64,000 bases of DNA, from contig NZ_AXZL01000071.1 in assembly GCF_000485795.1 (NCBI RefSeq), positions 62,001 through 126,000 on the forward strand, in the 5' to 3' direction. Below, piece after piece: positions 55,946-64,000 of this stretch. A model generated the notes under the pieces. The model saw only the letters and a program-made list of their open reading frames with translations, was not told where the DNA came from and made no database searches. Position 1 is the stretch's first letter. The number at the start of each line of letters is the position of its first letter. The position numbers and the translations under genes are program-made. This DNA comes from Shewanella decolorationis S12. Lineage in GTDB: Bacteria; Pseudomonadota; Gammaproteobacteria; Enterobacterales; Shewanellaceae.

Positions 55946-57162
55946 GTTCATCAGTCACCTCAAAACTGGGTTCAAAAATCCTCACCCGTCAGCAGGCGTT
56001 AGCCGAGCAAGGTTTGCTTAGGCAGCGTCAGGCGCTGTCGAGCGCGGCAGCACTCAGTAAGGATGACCCTCAGTTTGGCTTAGCGGAGCAGCACTATCTT
56101 AACTTCAGCAGTAATGATTACTTAGGCCTATCCCGTGCTCCCGCATTGGTCGAGGCGCTGCACCTGGGCGCTAAGCAATATGGCGTGGGTAGCGGCGCAT
56201 CACCACTGGTGACGGGCTACACCGAGGCGCATTTGGCGCTAGAAACTAAGCTGTGCCAGATTACCGGATTTGAGGCGGCACTACTCTTTAGCTCAGGGTT
56301 CAGCGCCAATACTACCTTGTGTAAGACCTTGTTCGATAAGCAGGATGTGGTACTGGCCGATAAACTGGTCCATGCATCGATTATTGATGGATTGCTCGAC
56401 AGCGGCGCGGATTTTAAGCGCTTTTTACATAATTCCATCGAAAGTGCCGAGCGTTTATTAGAAAAGAATGCTGTATCTGCCCTTATCACTGAGAGTGTGT
56501 TCAGCATGGATGGCGATATTGCGCCGATTATGGCCTTATCCAGCCTTTGCCGGGCACATAATGCTTGGTTGATTGTCGATGATGCCCATGGCTTTGGCGT
56601 GGTGGATGCTGTGAGTGCTCAAGTTGAATCGGCTCCAGCTTCAAACCTTATCGATATCCAGATCGTGACCTTTGGTAAGGCGTTAGGTTGTCAGGGCGCC
56701 GCGATCCTCGGGAGTCGGCAGTTGATTGAATTTCTGGTCAGCAATGCACGGGAATATATTTATTCTACGGCGCTGTCGCCCGCTAATGCGGCGCTTGCCT
56801 TGGCCGCTGTTGAATACGCTGAGACCCATCCTGAGCTTAAGCAAAAATTGCAGCGCAATATCTTATTGTTCAAGCAGTTGTGCCAAGATGCGGATATTCC
56901 ACTCCTAGGAAGTGACACGGCAATTCAACCTTTGATTATTGGTGATGCGACGCAAACCTTGCTGGTGGCGGAAAAACTTAAGGCATTAGGCATTTGGGGC
57001 GGCGCCATTCGTCCACCCACAGTGCCGGTCGGCTCGGCAAGATTGCGCATCACCTTAAGCGCATCCCATAGTGAGGCGGCAATAAGGCGCTGCGTCAGTA
57101 GTATTGCCACTGTGCTGAAGGAATGCGCACTGCCGAGGGTTTCTGAGCGGCCTGAACGGTAA
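55942..57162 (+). CDS. bioF: 8-amino-7-oxononanoate synthase (KAPA synthase)
   Basis: 406 residues of the alpha-oxoamine synthase family. BioF condenses pimeloyl-ACP/CoA with alanine using PLP. NFSSNDYLGLSR, GVGSGASPLVTGYTEAH, IVDDAHGFGV and the PLP Lys in TFGKALGCQGA are visible. The ATG falls inside a 14-bp repeat. It lies within bioBFCD. Confidence 0.96.
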   Translation: MSSSVTSKLGSKILTRQQALAEQGLLRQRQALSSAAALSKDDPQFGLAEQHYLNFSSNDYLGLSRAPALVEALHLGAKQYGVGSGASPLVTGYTEAHLALETKLCQITGFEAALLFSSGFSANTTLCKTLFDKQDVVLADKLVHASIIDGLLDSGADFKRFLHNSIESAERLLEKNAVSALITESVFSMDGDIAPIMALSSLCRAHNAWLIVDDAHGFGVVDAVSAQVESAPASNLIDIQIVTFGKALGCQGAAILGSRQLIEFLVSNAREYIYSTALSPANAALALAAVEYAETHPELKQKLQRNILLFKQLCQDADIPLLGSDTAIQPLIIGDATQTLLVAEKLKALGIWGGAIRPPTVPVGSARLRITLSASHSEAAIRRCVSSIATVLKECALPRVSERPER

Positions 57163-57245
57163 GCCAGTACTTGATTCACAATATTAGGTGAATGGCAGGG
57201 CACTTCAATGCTCGGTATTGAGTTCTTGAAATGCTCGAGTATTGA

Positions 57246-57314
57246 GAGCTTGAAGATAAGAGTCTGAAAGTAAGAGCTTGAACGTAAAAGCTTCTAAGTA
57301 AAAGTTTGATGTAA
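57246..57314 (+). repeat. Tandem array of about five 14-bp units before bioC
   Basis: Units begin at 57246, 57260, 57274, 57288 and 57302: GAGCTTGAAGATAA, GAGTCTGAAAGTAA, GAGCTTGAACGTAA, AAGCTTCTAAGTAA and a 13-base AAGTTTGATGTAA. Decayed similar units extend upstream to about 57220. In the register TAAGAGCTTGAA the unit shares its first eight bases with the array at 14266. Confidence 0.85.
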
Positions 57315-57332
57315 AAGTGAGAATAATCTGTG

Positions 57333-58160
57333 ATGTCTATGCCGCTTGGCGTGAGTGTTAATTCCCATCAGTCTGCCAGTCAGGTCGAGCATATTGCCGA
57401 TAGGTTTTCTGCTGCGGCCAAGCGCTATCAAGAACATAACTGTTTACAGCGTTTAAGCGGTGCGAGTTTGTTGCAGGGATTTGCTGCCACAGGCGCAATT
57501 CTTGATATTGGCGCGGGGCCGGGGACCGATTTTGCTGACCAGGCAGTGGGTGACAATATCAAGGTTTATGCCCTTGATATCGCCCTCGGGATGCTGCAAC
57601 AACTTCAAGCGACTTTCCCTCGCCACCAATGCGTGTGTGGTAATGCCGAGCAACTCCCCTTTGCCGATGGGAGTATCGATAGTATTTACTCTAATTTGGC
57701 TCTGCAGTGGTGCCAGGATTTTTCGGCTGCGACCAGCGAAATGGCTAGAGTCTTAAAAGCTGGAGGAGAAGCGCACCTGAGTATCGTGGCAGAAGGCAGC
57801 TTGGCGCAGTTATCCCATCTTGGTTTGAGGGTGAACGGTTTTCAATCCCTTGGAAGCTTAAAAGCCGCCTTTGATACCTCTGATTGGCAACTCTTTGATG
57901 TTCAACTTGTGCCAATGACCGTCTATTTTCACGATCTTAAAACCTTGCTCTATTCCATTAAGGGCGTGGGCGCATCGGTGCAATCATACGTACAGACCGA
58001 AAACTCTTCAGATGCTGATACTCACTCGAGCAAGTTGCGTGGCCGCCGCGATTGGCTGGCATTACTGCAGCGCGCAGAACTATTCCGTGAGGCTCAGGGT
58101 CTGCCTTTAACCTATCAGATCGCCCAATTTCGTGTGCGTCGCCAAGGTTGCTCGGTATAA
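57333..58160 (+). CDS. bioC: Malonyl-ACP O-methyltransferase
   Basis: About 275 residues of a class I SAM methyltransferase. BioC methylates malonyl-ACP so that the fatty-acid enzymes can build pimeloyl-ACP. The SAM motif [22 protein letters not shown] and [26 protein letters not shown] are typical. GTG 57330, ATG 57333 and ATG 57339 are all possible starts; none has a strong binding site. It follows bioF after the repeat array. Confidence 0.93.
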   Translation: MSMPLGVSVNSHQSASQVEHIADRFSAAAKRYQEHNCLQRLSGASLLQGFAATGAILDIGAGPGTDFADQAVGDNIKVYALDIALGMLQQLQATFPRHQCVCGNAEQLPFADGSIDSIYSNLALQWCQDFSAATSEMARVLKAGGEAHLSIVAEGSLAQLSHLGLRVNGFQSLGSLKAAFDTSDWQLFDVQLVPMTVYFHDLKTLLYSIKGVGASVQSYVQTENSSDADTHSSKLRGRRDWLALLQRAELFREAQGLPLTYQIAQFRVRRQGCSV

Positions 58161-58214
58161 GCCTCTAGCAACGGTTTGGCGCATGATTGGCCAACAGATT
58201 AACAAGGAAAACGC

Positions 58215-58910
58215 ATGTTTTTTGTAACTGGTACAGATACCGACAGCGGTAAAACCTTAGTGTCGACGGCGCTGTTAACCGCATTCAATCGTGAAGCTGC
58301 TCGCACAGGCGCTGCGCACTTAAGCCTGGGGGTCAAACCTGTGGCCTCGGGATGTGAAACCACAGAGCAGGGCTTACGTAACAGTGATGCGTTAAAACTG
58401 ATGTCGGCCTCATCTTTAAAGCTCAACTATGAACAGGTCAATCCGATAAGCTTTGAACCCGCCATCGCGCCGCATATTGCCGCAAAACAGCTGGGGGTTA
58501 ACTTATCTCCCGAGGCGATTTTGGCAAAGTTAGATAGACAAGCCTTTGAGCAGGCAGATTTTTGCTTGATAGAAGGTGCGGGTGGTTGGCGTTTGCCCTT
58601 AGGGGACGGGCGTTATTTATCGGAATTAGTGCAGCAACTTAATTTGCCAGTGATCTTGGTTGTGGGAATGAAACTGGGCTGCTTAAATCATGCGTTATTA
58701 ACCCAAGAGGCGATAATCGCCGATGGCTTAACCGTGGCGGGTTGGGTGGCAAATTGCGTCGATCCCAATATGAGCGTGTTTGATGAAAACTTAGCATCGC
58801 TTAAAGAGATGATGACATCGCCTTTCCTTGGTTGTATTCCGCATCTTAAACAGGCTGATGCAGAACATGCCGCCCATTTTATCGATATCCAGCTCTTATT
58901 GCTGAAATAA
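58215..58910 (+). CDS. bioD: Dethiobiotin synthetase
   Basis: 231 residues. BioD closes the ureido ring of dethiobiotin with CO2 and ATP. The Walker A variant GTDTDSGKTLVS at the N-terminus and IEGAGGWRLPL are diagnostic. An AAGGAAAA site precedes the ATG. It ends the operon and meets the DUF3187 gene convergently across a hairpin. Confidence 0.96.
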   Translation: MFFVTGTDTDSGKTLVSTALLTAFNREAARTGAAHLSLGVKPVASGCETTEQGLRNSDALKLMSASSLKLNYEQVNPISFEPAIAPHIAAKQLGVNLSPEAILAKLDRQAFEQADFCLIEGAGGWRLPLGDGRYLSELVQQLNLPVILVVGMKLGCLNHALLTQEAIIADGLTVAGWVANCVDPNMSVFDENLASLKEMMTSPFLGCIPHLKQADAEHAAHFIDIQLLLLK

Positions 58911-58940
58911 GCTTATTCAAATAATAAGTTTGATTTAAAT

Positions 58941-58970
58941 ACAGAGGCTATATCGCCTCTGTTAGCGAGT
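58941..58970. terminator. bioD / DUF3187 terminator
   Basis: ACAGAGGC (58941-58948), loop TATATC, GCCTCTGT (58955-58962). T-rich sequence follows on both strands at a short distance. Confidence 0.65.
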
Positions 58971-58981
58971 ATAGTTTTTAT

Positions 58982-59953
58982 TTATAATTTAACGCGATAG
59001 CCAAGACTAAAGGCAATATCGGTACTGTTATCCATATTGAAATAGTTTTCAATAATAGATAACTCAATTGCACTTGTGTCTAAGTAGTAACGGTATCCGA
59101 GTAAGATTTCATTTGAAGATTTAGAAAAATCATTTTCAGTTTCTAATAATCCCTGATAATGATGCAGTTCTATTAACCAACCATGACGTCCAGCAATATA
59201 TTCATAGCCGAGATTGACTGAATAGGCATGATTATCGTAGCGTATCCCCGAGAGCACTTCAGTTCCCTGTTTAAAACTGACCGCAGCGGTTGAATGAAAA
59301 TGATGTTTTTTGTAACGAAAGCTGTAATTTAACTGCAACGCTTGTTCAAAGGCTTCATTTTCAAAAGGGCCTGAGTCGACATAGTTATAGTATAAGCTAC
59401 CACCTAAGGATAAACCCTGATGTTGGTTCTCAACTAATTGATAACCAACATAAAGTATAATCGCATTATTAAGCGTTTTATCCGCAATATTGGGTTGATT
59501 AATACCATCTTTGGAAAATATTTGATTTTGGTGTTTTGCGGTATTTTCACGACCATTTTGACTAAAACCAAATGCATCATGAAACCAAATGGTCACCGAG
59601 TCTAAGTGATTATCGCCACTAAAACGCCAGTGATAACTGGTGTCAATCAACCATTTATCCGTAATTTGCCAAGAGAGTCCGCCTTCTAGGATGTTGTGGT
59701 AATAATCTGCAAAATAGTCATCGGTTTCAGCCCAAACACTGGCCGCACTTGCGGATAAGTGCAGTTCTTTTTGACCTTCAGGTAATGAAAACCCAGATCT
59801 TAACATCGGCGTTAAACTGCCCGCTTGAGTCGGTGATTGTGCGTAGGTGCGTAAAGGACCATAGTTACTAAAATCGACGGTAGTAGCGAAGGCATTCGGG
59901 ACAAACAGCAAAGAAAGCGCAAAGGCTAGTTTTAGGTTTGAAAACGGCATCAC
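58982..59953 (-). CDS. DUF3187-family outer membrane beta-barrel protein
   Basis: 323 residues with signal peptide MMPFSNLKLAFALSLLFVPNAFA. Alternating aromatic and polar residues and many short strands indicate a beta-barrel; it ends SLGYRVKL. The N-terminal YGPLRTYAQSPTQAGSLTPM and LSASAASVWAETDDYFADY match what I know of DUF3187, a family with no assigned role. It is transcribed alone; no TonB box or plug is present. Confidence 0.75.
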   Translation of the reverse strand: MMPFSNLKLAFALSLLFVPNAFATTVDFSNYGPLRTYAQSPTQAGSLTPMLRSGFSLPEGQKELHLSASAASVWAETDDYFADYYHNILEGGLSWQITDKWLIDTSYHWRFSGDNHLDSVTIWFHDAFGFSQNGRENTAKHQNQIFSKDGINQPNIADKTLNNAIILYVGYQLVENQHQGLSLGGSLYYNYVDSGPFENEAFEQALQLNYSFRYKKHHFHSTAAVSFKQGTEVLSGIRYDNHAYSVNLGYEYIAGRHGWLIELHHYQGLLETENDFSKSSNEILLGYRYYLDTSAIELSIIENYFNMDNSTDIAFSLGYRVKL

Positions 59954-60549
59954 TTAAATATCCGTCTAGATGATGAGTTATCTAGAGTTGATAGGTTGAT
60001 TAAACTAAGCATTATCGAGCGAGATAAATGGAGAATATCAAGATGAATGTTAACATTTGTCACAACATTAGCATTTTGCTTACATTTTAAATCAGCGTAT
60101 AGCAGAGTAATACTAATGCAAGCCAAAGTACTCGCCCAATCATTGGTAATAAATAATATAAGACAAGTAATGTGCTTATACTTAACAATATTGTCGTTGG
60201 CCTACGAAAATACGCAGCATTTAATGTCGGTAACTTCATTTCTTCTCTAACATATTGATGATGCGAAATAACTAAACACTTAATAATAGGGAGAATAGGT
60301 AGATATCTTGTTAAAACGTGATTTTCGCAAGTGTTCAGTTGTTTTGAGGAACTAATATAACGCTGTAGGATTGGTGAGTAAATGTTAATAGTCGCTAAAT
60401 AAGGTTCAAAAACTGGAACTGAAAATCCCTATTTTTGTTAGATAAAAATAATCCTACTTATTCTACAAATACGGTGATAAGTCATCAAAATATTAAACCA
60501 GTTAACCTTAAGGCTATTAACCTGGGTGTAGAAATATTTATTTACCCAT
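59954..60549. other. AT-rich stretch without a supported gene
   Basis: A 600-base AT-rich region upstream of the DUF3187 gene. A 67-codon frame on the plus strand (60047-60250) has no binding site and no recognisable content. I see no tRNA-like or riboswitch-like structure. Confidence 0.45.
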
Positions 60550-60578
60550 AAAAAACGCCGGATTTCCGGCGTTTTTTT
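60550..60578. terminator. opgG terminator
   Basis: AAAAAACGCCGG (60550-60561), loop ATTT, CCGGCGTTTTTT (60566-60577). It has A and T tails on both sides; it ends the opgG transcript before the DUF3187 gene. Confidence 0.92.
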
Positions 60579-60618
60579 AGTATTAAGCAAAGCACAAATC
60601 GAGTCTTAGTTTATCGGC

Positions 60619-62208
60619 CTAAGGCCAATCGTCACTGTTCCAGCGATATAGCCAAGTCGCGGCGACTGGTTTTTCATCTTTTCGCAGTTGAATACGCAGT
60701 TCTGCTACATTGGTGCTTTCAGGTTCAAAGGTGACGAATACGCGGGCACCGTTAATATCTGGGTGCGCCACTATGCGAGAAGACAGAATTTTGCCTTTGC
60801 TAATACTGGCATCAATAGCAATTTTTTCAATATCTTGTGGTTTGATATTGCTGTAATCGATAAGCAACTCTTTACCTTTGGATTGCTTTTGTCCCTTGGA
60901 ACTGCGGATAACACGCGCCTTAGTCGCTGCACTTGGACTATCGTTAGACGCTGTGATGCGATAGGAATAATGATAAGGTACGCTTTGCTTTAATCCTCCC
61001 TGAGGTTCCCAGTAAGTGACTATATTGTCATTGGTTTCGGCGCTCGATGGGATTTCAAGTAGTACTAACTGACCTTTACCCCAATCGTTAAGCGGCTCAA
61101 TCCAAGCGGAAGGACGTTGTTGATAGTTCGCGGTCAGATCTTGGTAGTAGTCGAAATTACGATGGCGTTGGATTAAACCAAAACCCTTAATATCTTCGTC
61201 ACCGAAGGCGCTGATCTGTAATTTATTAGGGTTATTGAGCGGGCGCCATAAACGTTCACCATTACCCCGATCAATTTGTAACCCTTCAGAGTTATGCACA
61301 GCAGGGCGATAATCTGGCTTATCCGGCGTATCTAAACCACCGTAGAGAAACATTGAGGTCAGTGGCGCAAGCCCTACATGGGTAATATCACGGCGGGGAA
61401 AGAGTGTGACATCCACGTCTACTCGCGTCGGTGCGCCAGGATAAATGCCAAAACGATAGGCCCCTGTCACACTCTGACTATCCAGCAGTGCGTGGACCAC
61501 AATCGCCGTTTGATACTTAGAGGGGCGTTCTACCCAAAAACGCTTAAATAATGGGTATTCCTCACCTTTAGGTTGAGCGACATCGATAGCTAATCCGCGG
61601 TTAGATAAACCATAGGTTTGTCCTTTGGACAGCGCTCGAAAATAGCTAGCACCTTGGAACATGATGAACTCGTCTTTTACCTCATCATCATTGATCGGGT
61701 AGTGCAGGCGTACACCAGCATATTGGCCAACCTGAGTCAGTAATTTTTCTATAATACCGTTTGGCACACTAAAGGAGGATTCAGTTAGTTCGATAGGAAT
61801 GGCCTGACTATTTTCAACCACATCAATATCGACAAGGTTTTTATATAAGAAGCCTGGGGCAAATAGTTGCACCGAAAATTTAGTCGGCGTTCCACCCCAA
61901 ATTGCGGCGTTTTCTTGATAATTGATTTTGCCGTAGGTGGCGTAATCAAGATCGATTAGCTCTTTTGGGGCTTTCCTTGCTTCTTTAAACGGTTTTTGTG
62001 CCAGTTTTTGTGCGAGTTCAACCACGGTTTCATGGGTAAACGTTTTGGCATTTTTCTCTTGGGAGCTATCAGCGCCATAGGCTGGGTGAAGGCTACTTAT
62101 GCCGAGCATACAAGCAAGCATAGAGCCAAGAACGAATTTCGATCTCGGTTGAGTCATTTTTTGTGGCGTAACAGGGACGAAATCATTGAATTTTACATGC
62201 TGCAGCAA
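60619..62208 (-). CDS. opgG: Periplasmic glucan biosynthesis protein, OpgG/OpgD family
   Basis: 529 residues from the TTG at 62208, chosen because GAGGAG lies upstream at good spacing; the first ATG (62157) has no binding site. The signal sequence therefore has a long N-region before VLGSMLACMLGISSLHPAYGA. The MdoG domain shows IMFQGASYFRALSKGQTYGLSNRGLAID, RFWVERPSKYQTAIVVHALLDS, LAPLTSMFLYGG and LLEIPSSAETNDNIVTYWEP, closer to E. coli OpgG than OpgD, and lacks a twin-arginine signal. These proteins build the osmoregulated periplasmic glucan backbone with OpgH. No opgH lies beside it. Confidence 0.85.
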   Translation of the reverse strand: MLQHVKFNDFVPVTPQKMTQPRSKFVLGSMLACMLGISSLHPAYGADSSQEKNAKTFTHETVVELAQKLAQKPFKEARKAPKELIDLDYATYGKINYQENAAIWGGTPTKFSVQLFAPGFLYKNLVDIDVVENSQAIPIELTESSFSVPNGIIEKLLTQVGQYAGVRLHYPINDDEVKDEFIMFQGASYFRALSKGQTYGLSNRGLAIDVAQPKGEEYPLFKRFWVERPSKYQTAIVVHALLDSQSVTGAYRFGIYPGAPTRVDVDVTLFPRRDITHVGLAPLTSMFLYGGLDTPDKPDYRPAVHNSEGLQIDRGNGERLWRPLNNPNKLQISAFGDEDIKGFGLIQRHRNFDYYQDLTANYQQRPSAWIEPLNDWGKGQLVLLEIPSSAETNDNIVTYWEPQGGLKQSVPYHYSYRITASNDSPSAATKARVIRSSKGQKQSKGKELLIDYSNIKPQDIEKIAIDASISKGKILSSRIVAHPDINGARVFVTFEPESTNVAELRIQLRKDEKPVAATWLYRWNSDDWP

Positions 62209-62606
62209 AATAGAAACTCCTCACTTAAATGGGCTAAGGCAAGAGACTCGCACTTAATGAACAGCCCAAAACTCCCAATTTATAAGCAACTTAGAATGCA
62301 TTTGTACGGAAAGTACTCAGGGATGAATAATAATTTAATCTTGTTTATCAAAGTGTTCGACAACGAAATTAGTGCAGATACTTAAGTGGCGCAAGTCTTT
62401 TCTCCCACAGAATAAGTATTGTTACACACTCTCTTGAAGGTGTTATTACTTGGAGTTTTATGGAGTTAGCTCTTCAACGCGCGAGACATTGTCGCCGTTT
62501 TAACTTGACATTTTGTGGCGTTTTTTCGGCCAGCCAACATGAAGACAAACTCATACTCGGTGGCCGATGATAGCAGATTAGCTTAGGCAATGCCGCCGCA
62601 TAGATC
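62209..62606. other. Intergenic stretch between opgG and pepE
   Basis: About 400 bases upstream of opgG and downstream of pepE. It must hold the opgG promoter. A frame on the plus strand crosses from opgG into this region but is an antisense shadow. I see no other gene. Confidence 0.45.
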
Positions 62607-63317
62607 TTATTTCAGCAAATGGGATAAATCGCTGCCAACCGGGATTGGGATTTCTTGCTGTTCACCGCAGAAGAGATAAGCGGGATTGTCACCAAGCAAG
62701 GATAGTGTTTCTCCCTGACGCCAGAGTGCGCTGCCTTCGACAATACCCACAACCGGCGTGATGGGGTCGACGCGGGTGAATTCGAGTAAACGCTGGGCGC
62801 GGGTTTCGCCGTTATGTCCCGGAGCGCGATAGTTCGAATAATGTGGATTTAACTGAAACGGCACGATATTCAGGGCGGTAAATGAAGGTGGCTCGATAAT
62901 CGGCATATCGTTGGTGGTGCGAATGCTTAATCCTGAAACGTTAGAGCCCGCGCTCCAACCAATATAGGGTTTACCATTTTGCACTTCTTCACGGATAAGA
63001 TGCACTAAATCGTACTTATAGAGCTCGTGCAATAAATGGAAGGTATTGCCGCCGCCAATCAAAATCCCATCGGCATCTTTAATCGCTTGCCGTGGTTCAG
63101 GATGCTGGTGAATGCCGCTAATATCGAGTTTAAGTTTACTTAAGCCAGCCACGACTGAGGCCAAATAAGTGTCATAACTTATGCTTACACCAGCGTAAGG
63201 GATAAAAATCCATTTTTGGGCATTAGCAGTGAGCGGCTTGATAAAGGGAATCGCATGGGAAAGGTAAGGTGTATCTGCGACACGGGAGCTGCTAAGCAGT
63301 AGGGCATTGATCGTCAT
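62607..63317 (-). CDS. pepE: Alpha-aspartyl dipeptidase (peptidase E)
   Basis: 236 residues from the ATG at 63317 with AGGA 8 bases upstream. PepE hydrolyses Asp-X dipeptides in the cytoplasm (family S51). The nucleophile Ser lies in [10 protein letters not shown], with [15 protein letters not shown] [12 protein letters not shown] before it and INPHYSN-like [18 protein letters not shown] after. Colinear with E. coli PepE (229). Confidence 0.93.
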   Translation of the reverse strand: MTINALLLSSSRVADTPYLSHAIPFIKPLTANAQKWIFIPYAGVSISYDTYLASVVAGLSKLKLDISGIHQHPEPRQAIKDADGILIGGGNTFHLLHELYKYDLVHLIREEVQNGKPYIGWSAGSNVSGLSIRTTNDMPIIEPPSFTALNIVPFQLNPHYSNYRAPGHNGETRAQRLLEFTRVDPITPVVGIVEGSALWRQGETLSLLGDNPAYLFCGEQQEIPIPVGSDLSHLLK

Positions 63318-63526
63318 TTTTTTATCCTGAAATCTCGGAATGTGCTGGCATGTTAACAAAGTTTAATCGCGATAAACATAGATAAACACACATGAATTTG
63401 GCTGTAACGCTGACAGCGCCTAGATTTAAGTTTGGATTAATGCACTGTCCCTAGACTCTCGCTCCATGAAAGGCAATGTCTAAACTGAGAGAAAATTAGC
63501 GAGTAGAAAAACTCTTATCTTTACCC

Positions 63527-63532
63527 CTTGAA
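63527..63532 (+). promoter_or_regulatory. Possible sigma-32 -35 element before htpX
   Basis: CTTGAA in the context CCCCTTGAA fits the heat-shock sigma -35 consensus. A clear CCCCAT-type -10 is not seen (ACATATTA is in about the right place). It lies 72-77 bases before the htpX ATG; htpX is heat-induced in E. coli. Confidence 0.35.
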
Positions 63533-63603
63533 TTTCGATTTTTTGGACATATTATGTCTTTGAGTAAAAGTAAATGGCATATGTTTGCCGTAAAGGAGCT
63601 GAT

Positions 63604-64000
63604 ATGAAGCGTATATTTTTATTGATTGCGACTAACCTAGCTGTACTGCTGGTAGCCTCAATTGTGATGTCTATTCTGGGCGTGAACACGTCTACTATGG
63701 GTGGACTGCTTGTGTTCGCTGCAATTTTTGGATTCGGCGGAGCCTTCATCAGCTTGGCCATTTCAAAATGGATGGCGAAAAAGACTATGGGTTGTGAAGT
63801 GATCACCACTCCCCGTGACAGCACTGAACGTTGGTTATTAGACACTGTTGCCCGTCAAGCGCAACAAGCTGGGATTAAAATGCCAGAAGTGGCGATTTAT
63901 CAATCGCCAGAGATGAACGCCTTTGCTACTGGTCCAAGTAAAGACAACTCATTAGTTGCCGTGAGTACCGGCCTCTTGTATGGCATGAGCCAAGACGAAG
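63604..64000 (+). CDS. htpX: Membrane zinc protease HtpX, 3' truncated by the window edge
   Basis: The first 132 codons. [21 protein letters not shown] is the family N-terminus with two membrane helices (about 5-25 and 35-55), followed by [19 protein letters not shown] and [23 protein letters not shown]. HtpX degrades misfolded inner membrane proteins with FtsH. The zinc motif HEXXH is beyond the window. An AAAGGAG site precedes the ATG. Confidence 0.95.
   Translation, partial: MKRIFLLIATNLAVLLVASIVMSILGVNTSTMGGLLVFAAIFGFGGAFISLAISKWMAKKTMGCEVITTPRDSTERWLLDTVARQAQQAGIKMPEVAIYQSPEMNAFATGPSKDNSLVAVSTGLLYGMSQDE

Noticed and set aside
60047..60250. 67-codon plus-strand frame in the AT-rich gap
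   Set aside because: No ribosome binding site, no recognisable motif and AT-rich content typical of non-coding sequence.
61996..62385. 129-codon plus-strand frame across the opgG start
   Set aside because: Most of it is antisense to the opgG signal peptide region, and it lacks a binding site.

Overview
The window is a contiguous piece of a gammaproteobacterial chromosome, most likely Shewanella. The reasons are gammaproteobacterial gene orders (rluC / maf-yceD-rpmF-plsX-fabHDG-acpP-fabF; ybgC-tolQRAB-pal-cpoB followed by tRNA-Lys genes; bioA divergent from bioBFCD; purMN divergent from upp; acs divergent from a transporter-linked sensor kinase; rnt divergent from motY), proteins that align almost colinearly with their E. 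coli or Vibrio counterparts, and a moderate GC content. Most of it is core chromosome; there is no prophage, CRISPR array or defence island.

Layout. 1-8.9 kb: the end of rluC, a HAD phosphatase, maf and the yceD-rpmF-plsX-fab operon for fatty-acid synthesis. 9-18 kb: a small membrane protein, a hotdog thioesterase, a beta-hydroxyacid dehydrogenase, a sugar-phosphate mutarotase, a long acyl-CoA dehydrogenase with a FadR-like site, a TonB-dependent siderophore receptor with a Fur box over its promoter, and a patatin-like protein. 18.1-19.6 kb: an intact IS50/Tn5-like insertion sequence that has landed inside the palindromic terminator of asnB. 19.7-27.2 kb: asnB, an M28 lipoprotein peptidase, nagD, purMN and upp. 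27.4-32.9 kb: a diguanylate cyclase, a Na+/H+ antiporter, a 2-Cys peroxiredoxin, rnt and motY; motY has a clear sigma-28 promoter.

33-33.7 kb is a 780-base stretch without a protein gene. It holds a likely unannotated small RNA on the minus strand: CRP-like site, promoter, 5' palindrome and strong terminator. 33.7-41.3 kb: a prolyl-oligopeptidase lipoprotein and the Tol-Pal operon, which couples inner membrane energy to outer membrane constriction. 41.4-42 kb: four intact tRNA-Lys(TTT) genes and one decayed copy. 42.1-53 kb: a DcaP-like porin, grxA, radD, acs, a CrbS-like SLC5/histidine kinase/receiver hybrid, and a chemoreceptor. 53.2-58.9 kb: the complete bioA/bioBFCD biotin locus with a BirA-like operator. 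59-64 kb: a DUF3187 outer membrane protein, an opgG-type glucan protein without opgH beside it, pepE, and the start of htpX.

The most noteworthy non-coding signals are the small RNA candidate, the insertion of the IS into a terminator (with its own terminator taking over), a perfect palindrome at -41.5 of the predicted acs promoter, and three short tandem arrays with the same 14-bp period in spacers beside metabolic genes, one of which contains the bioF start codon. No wholly new protein system is visible.
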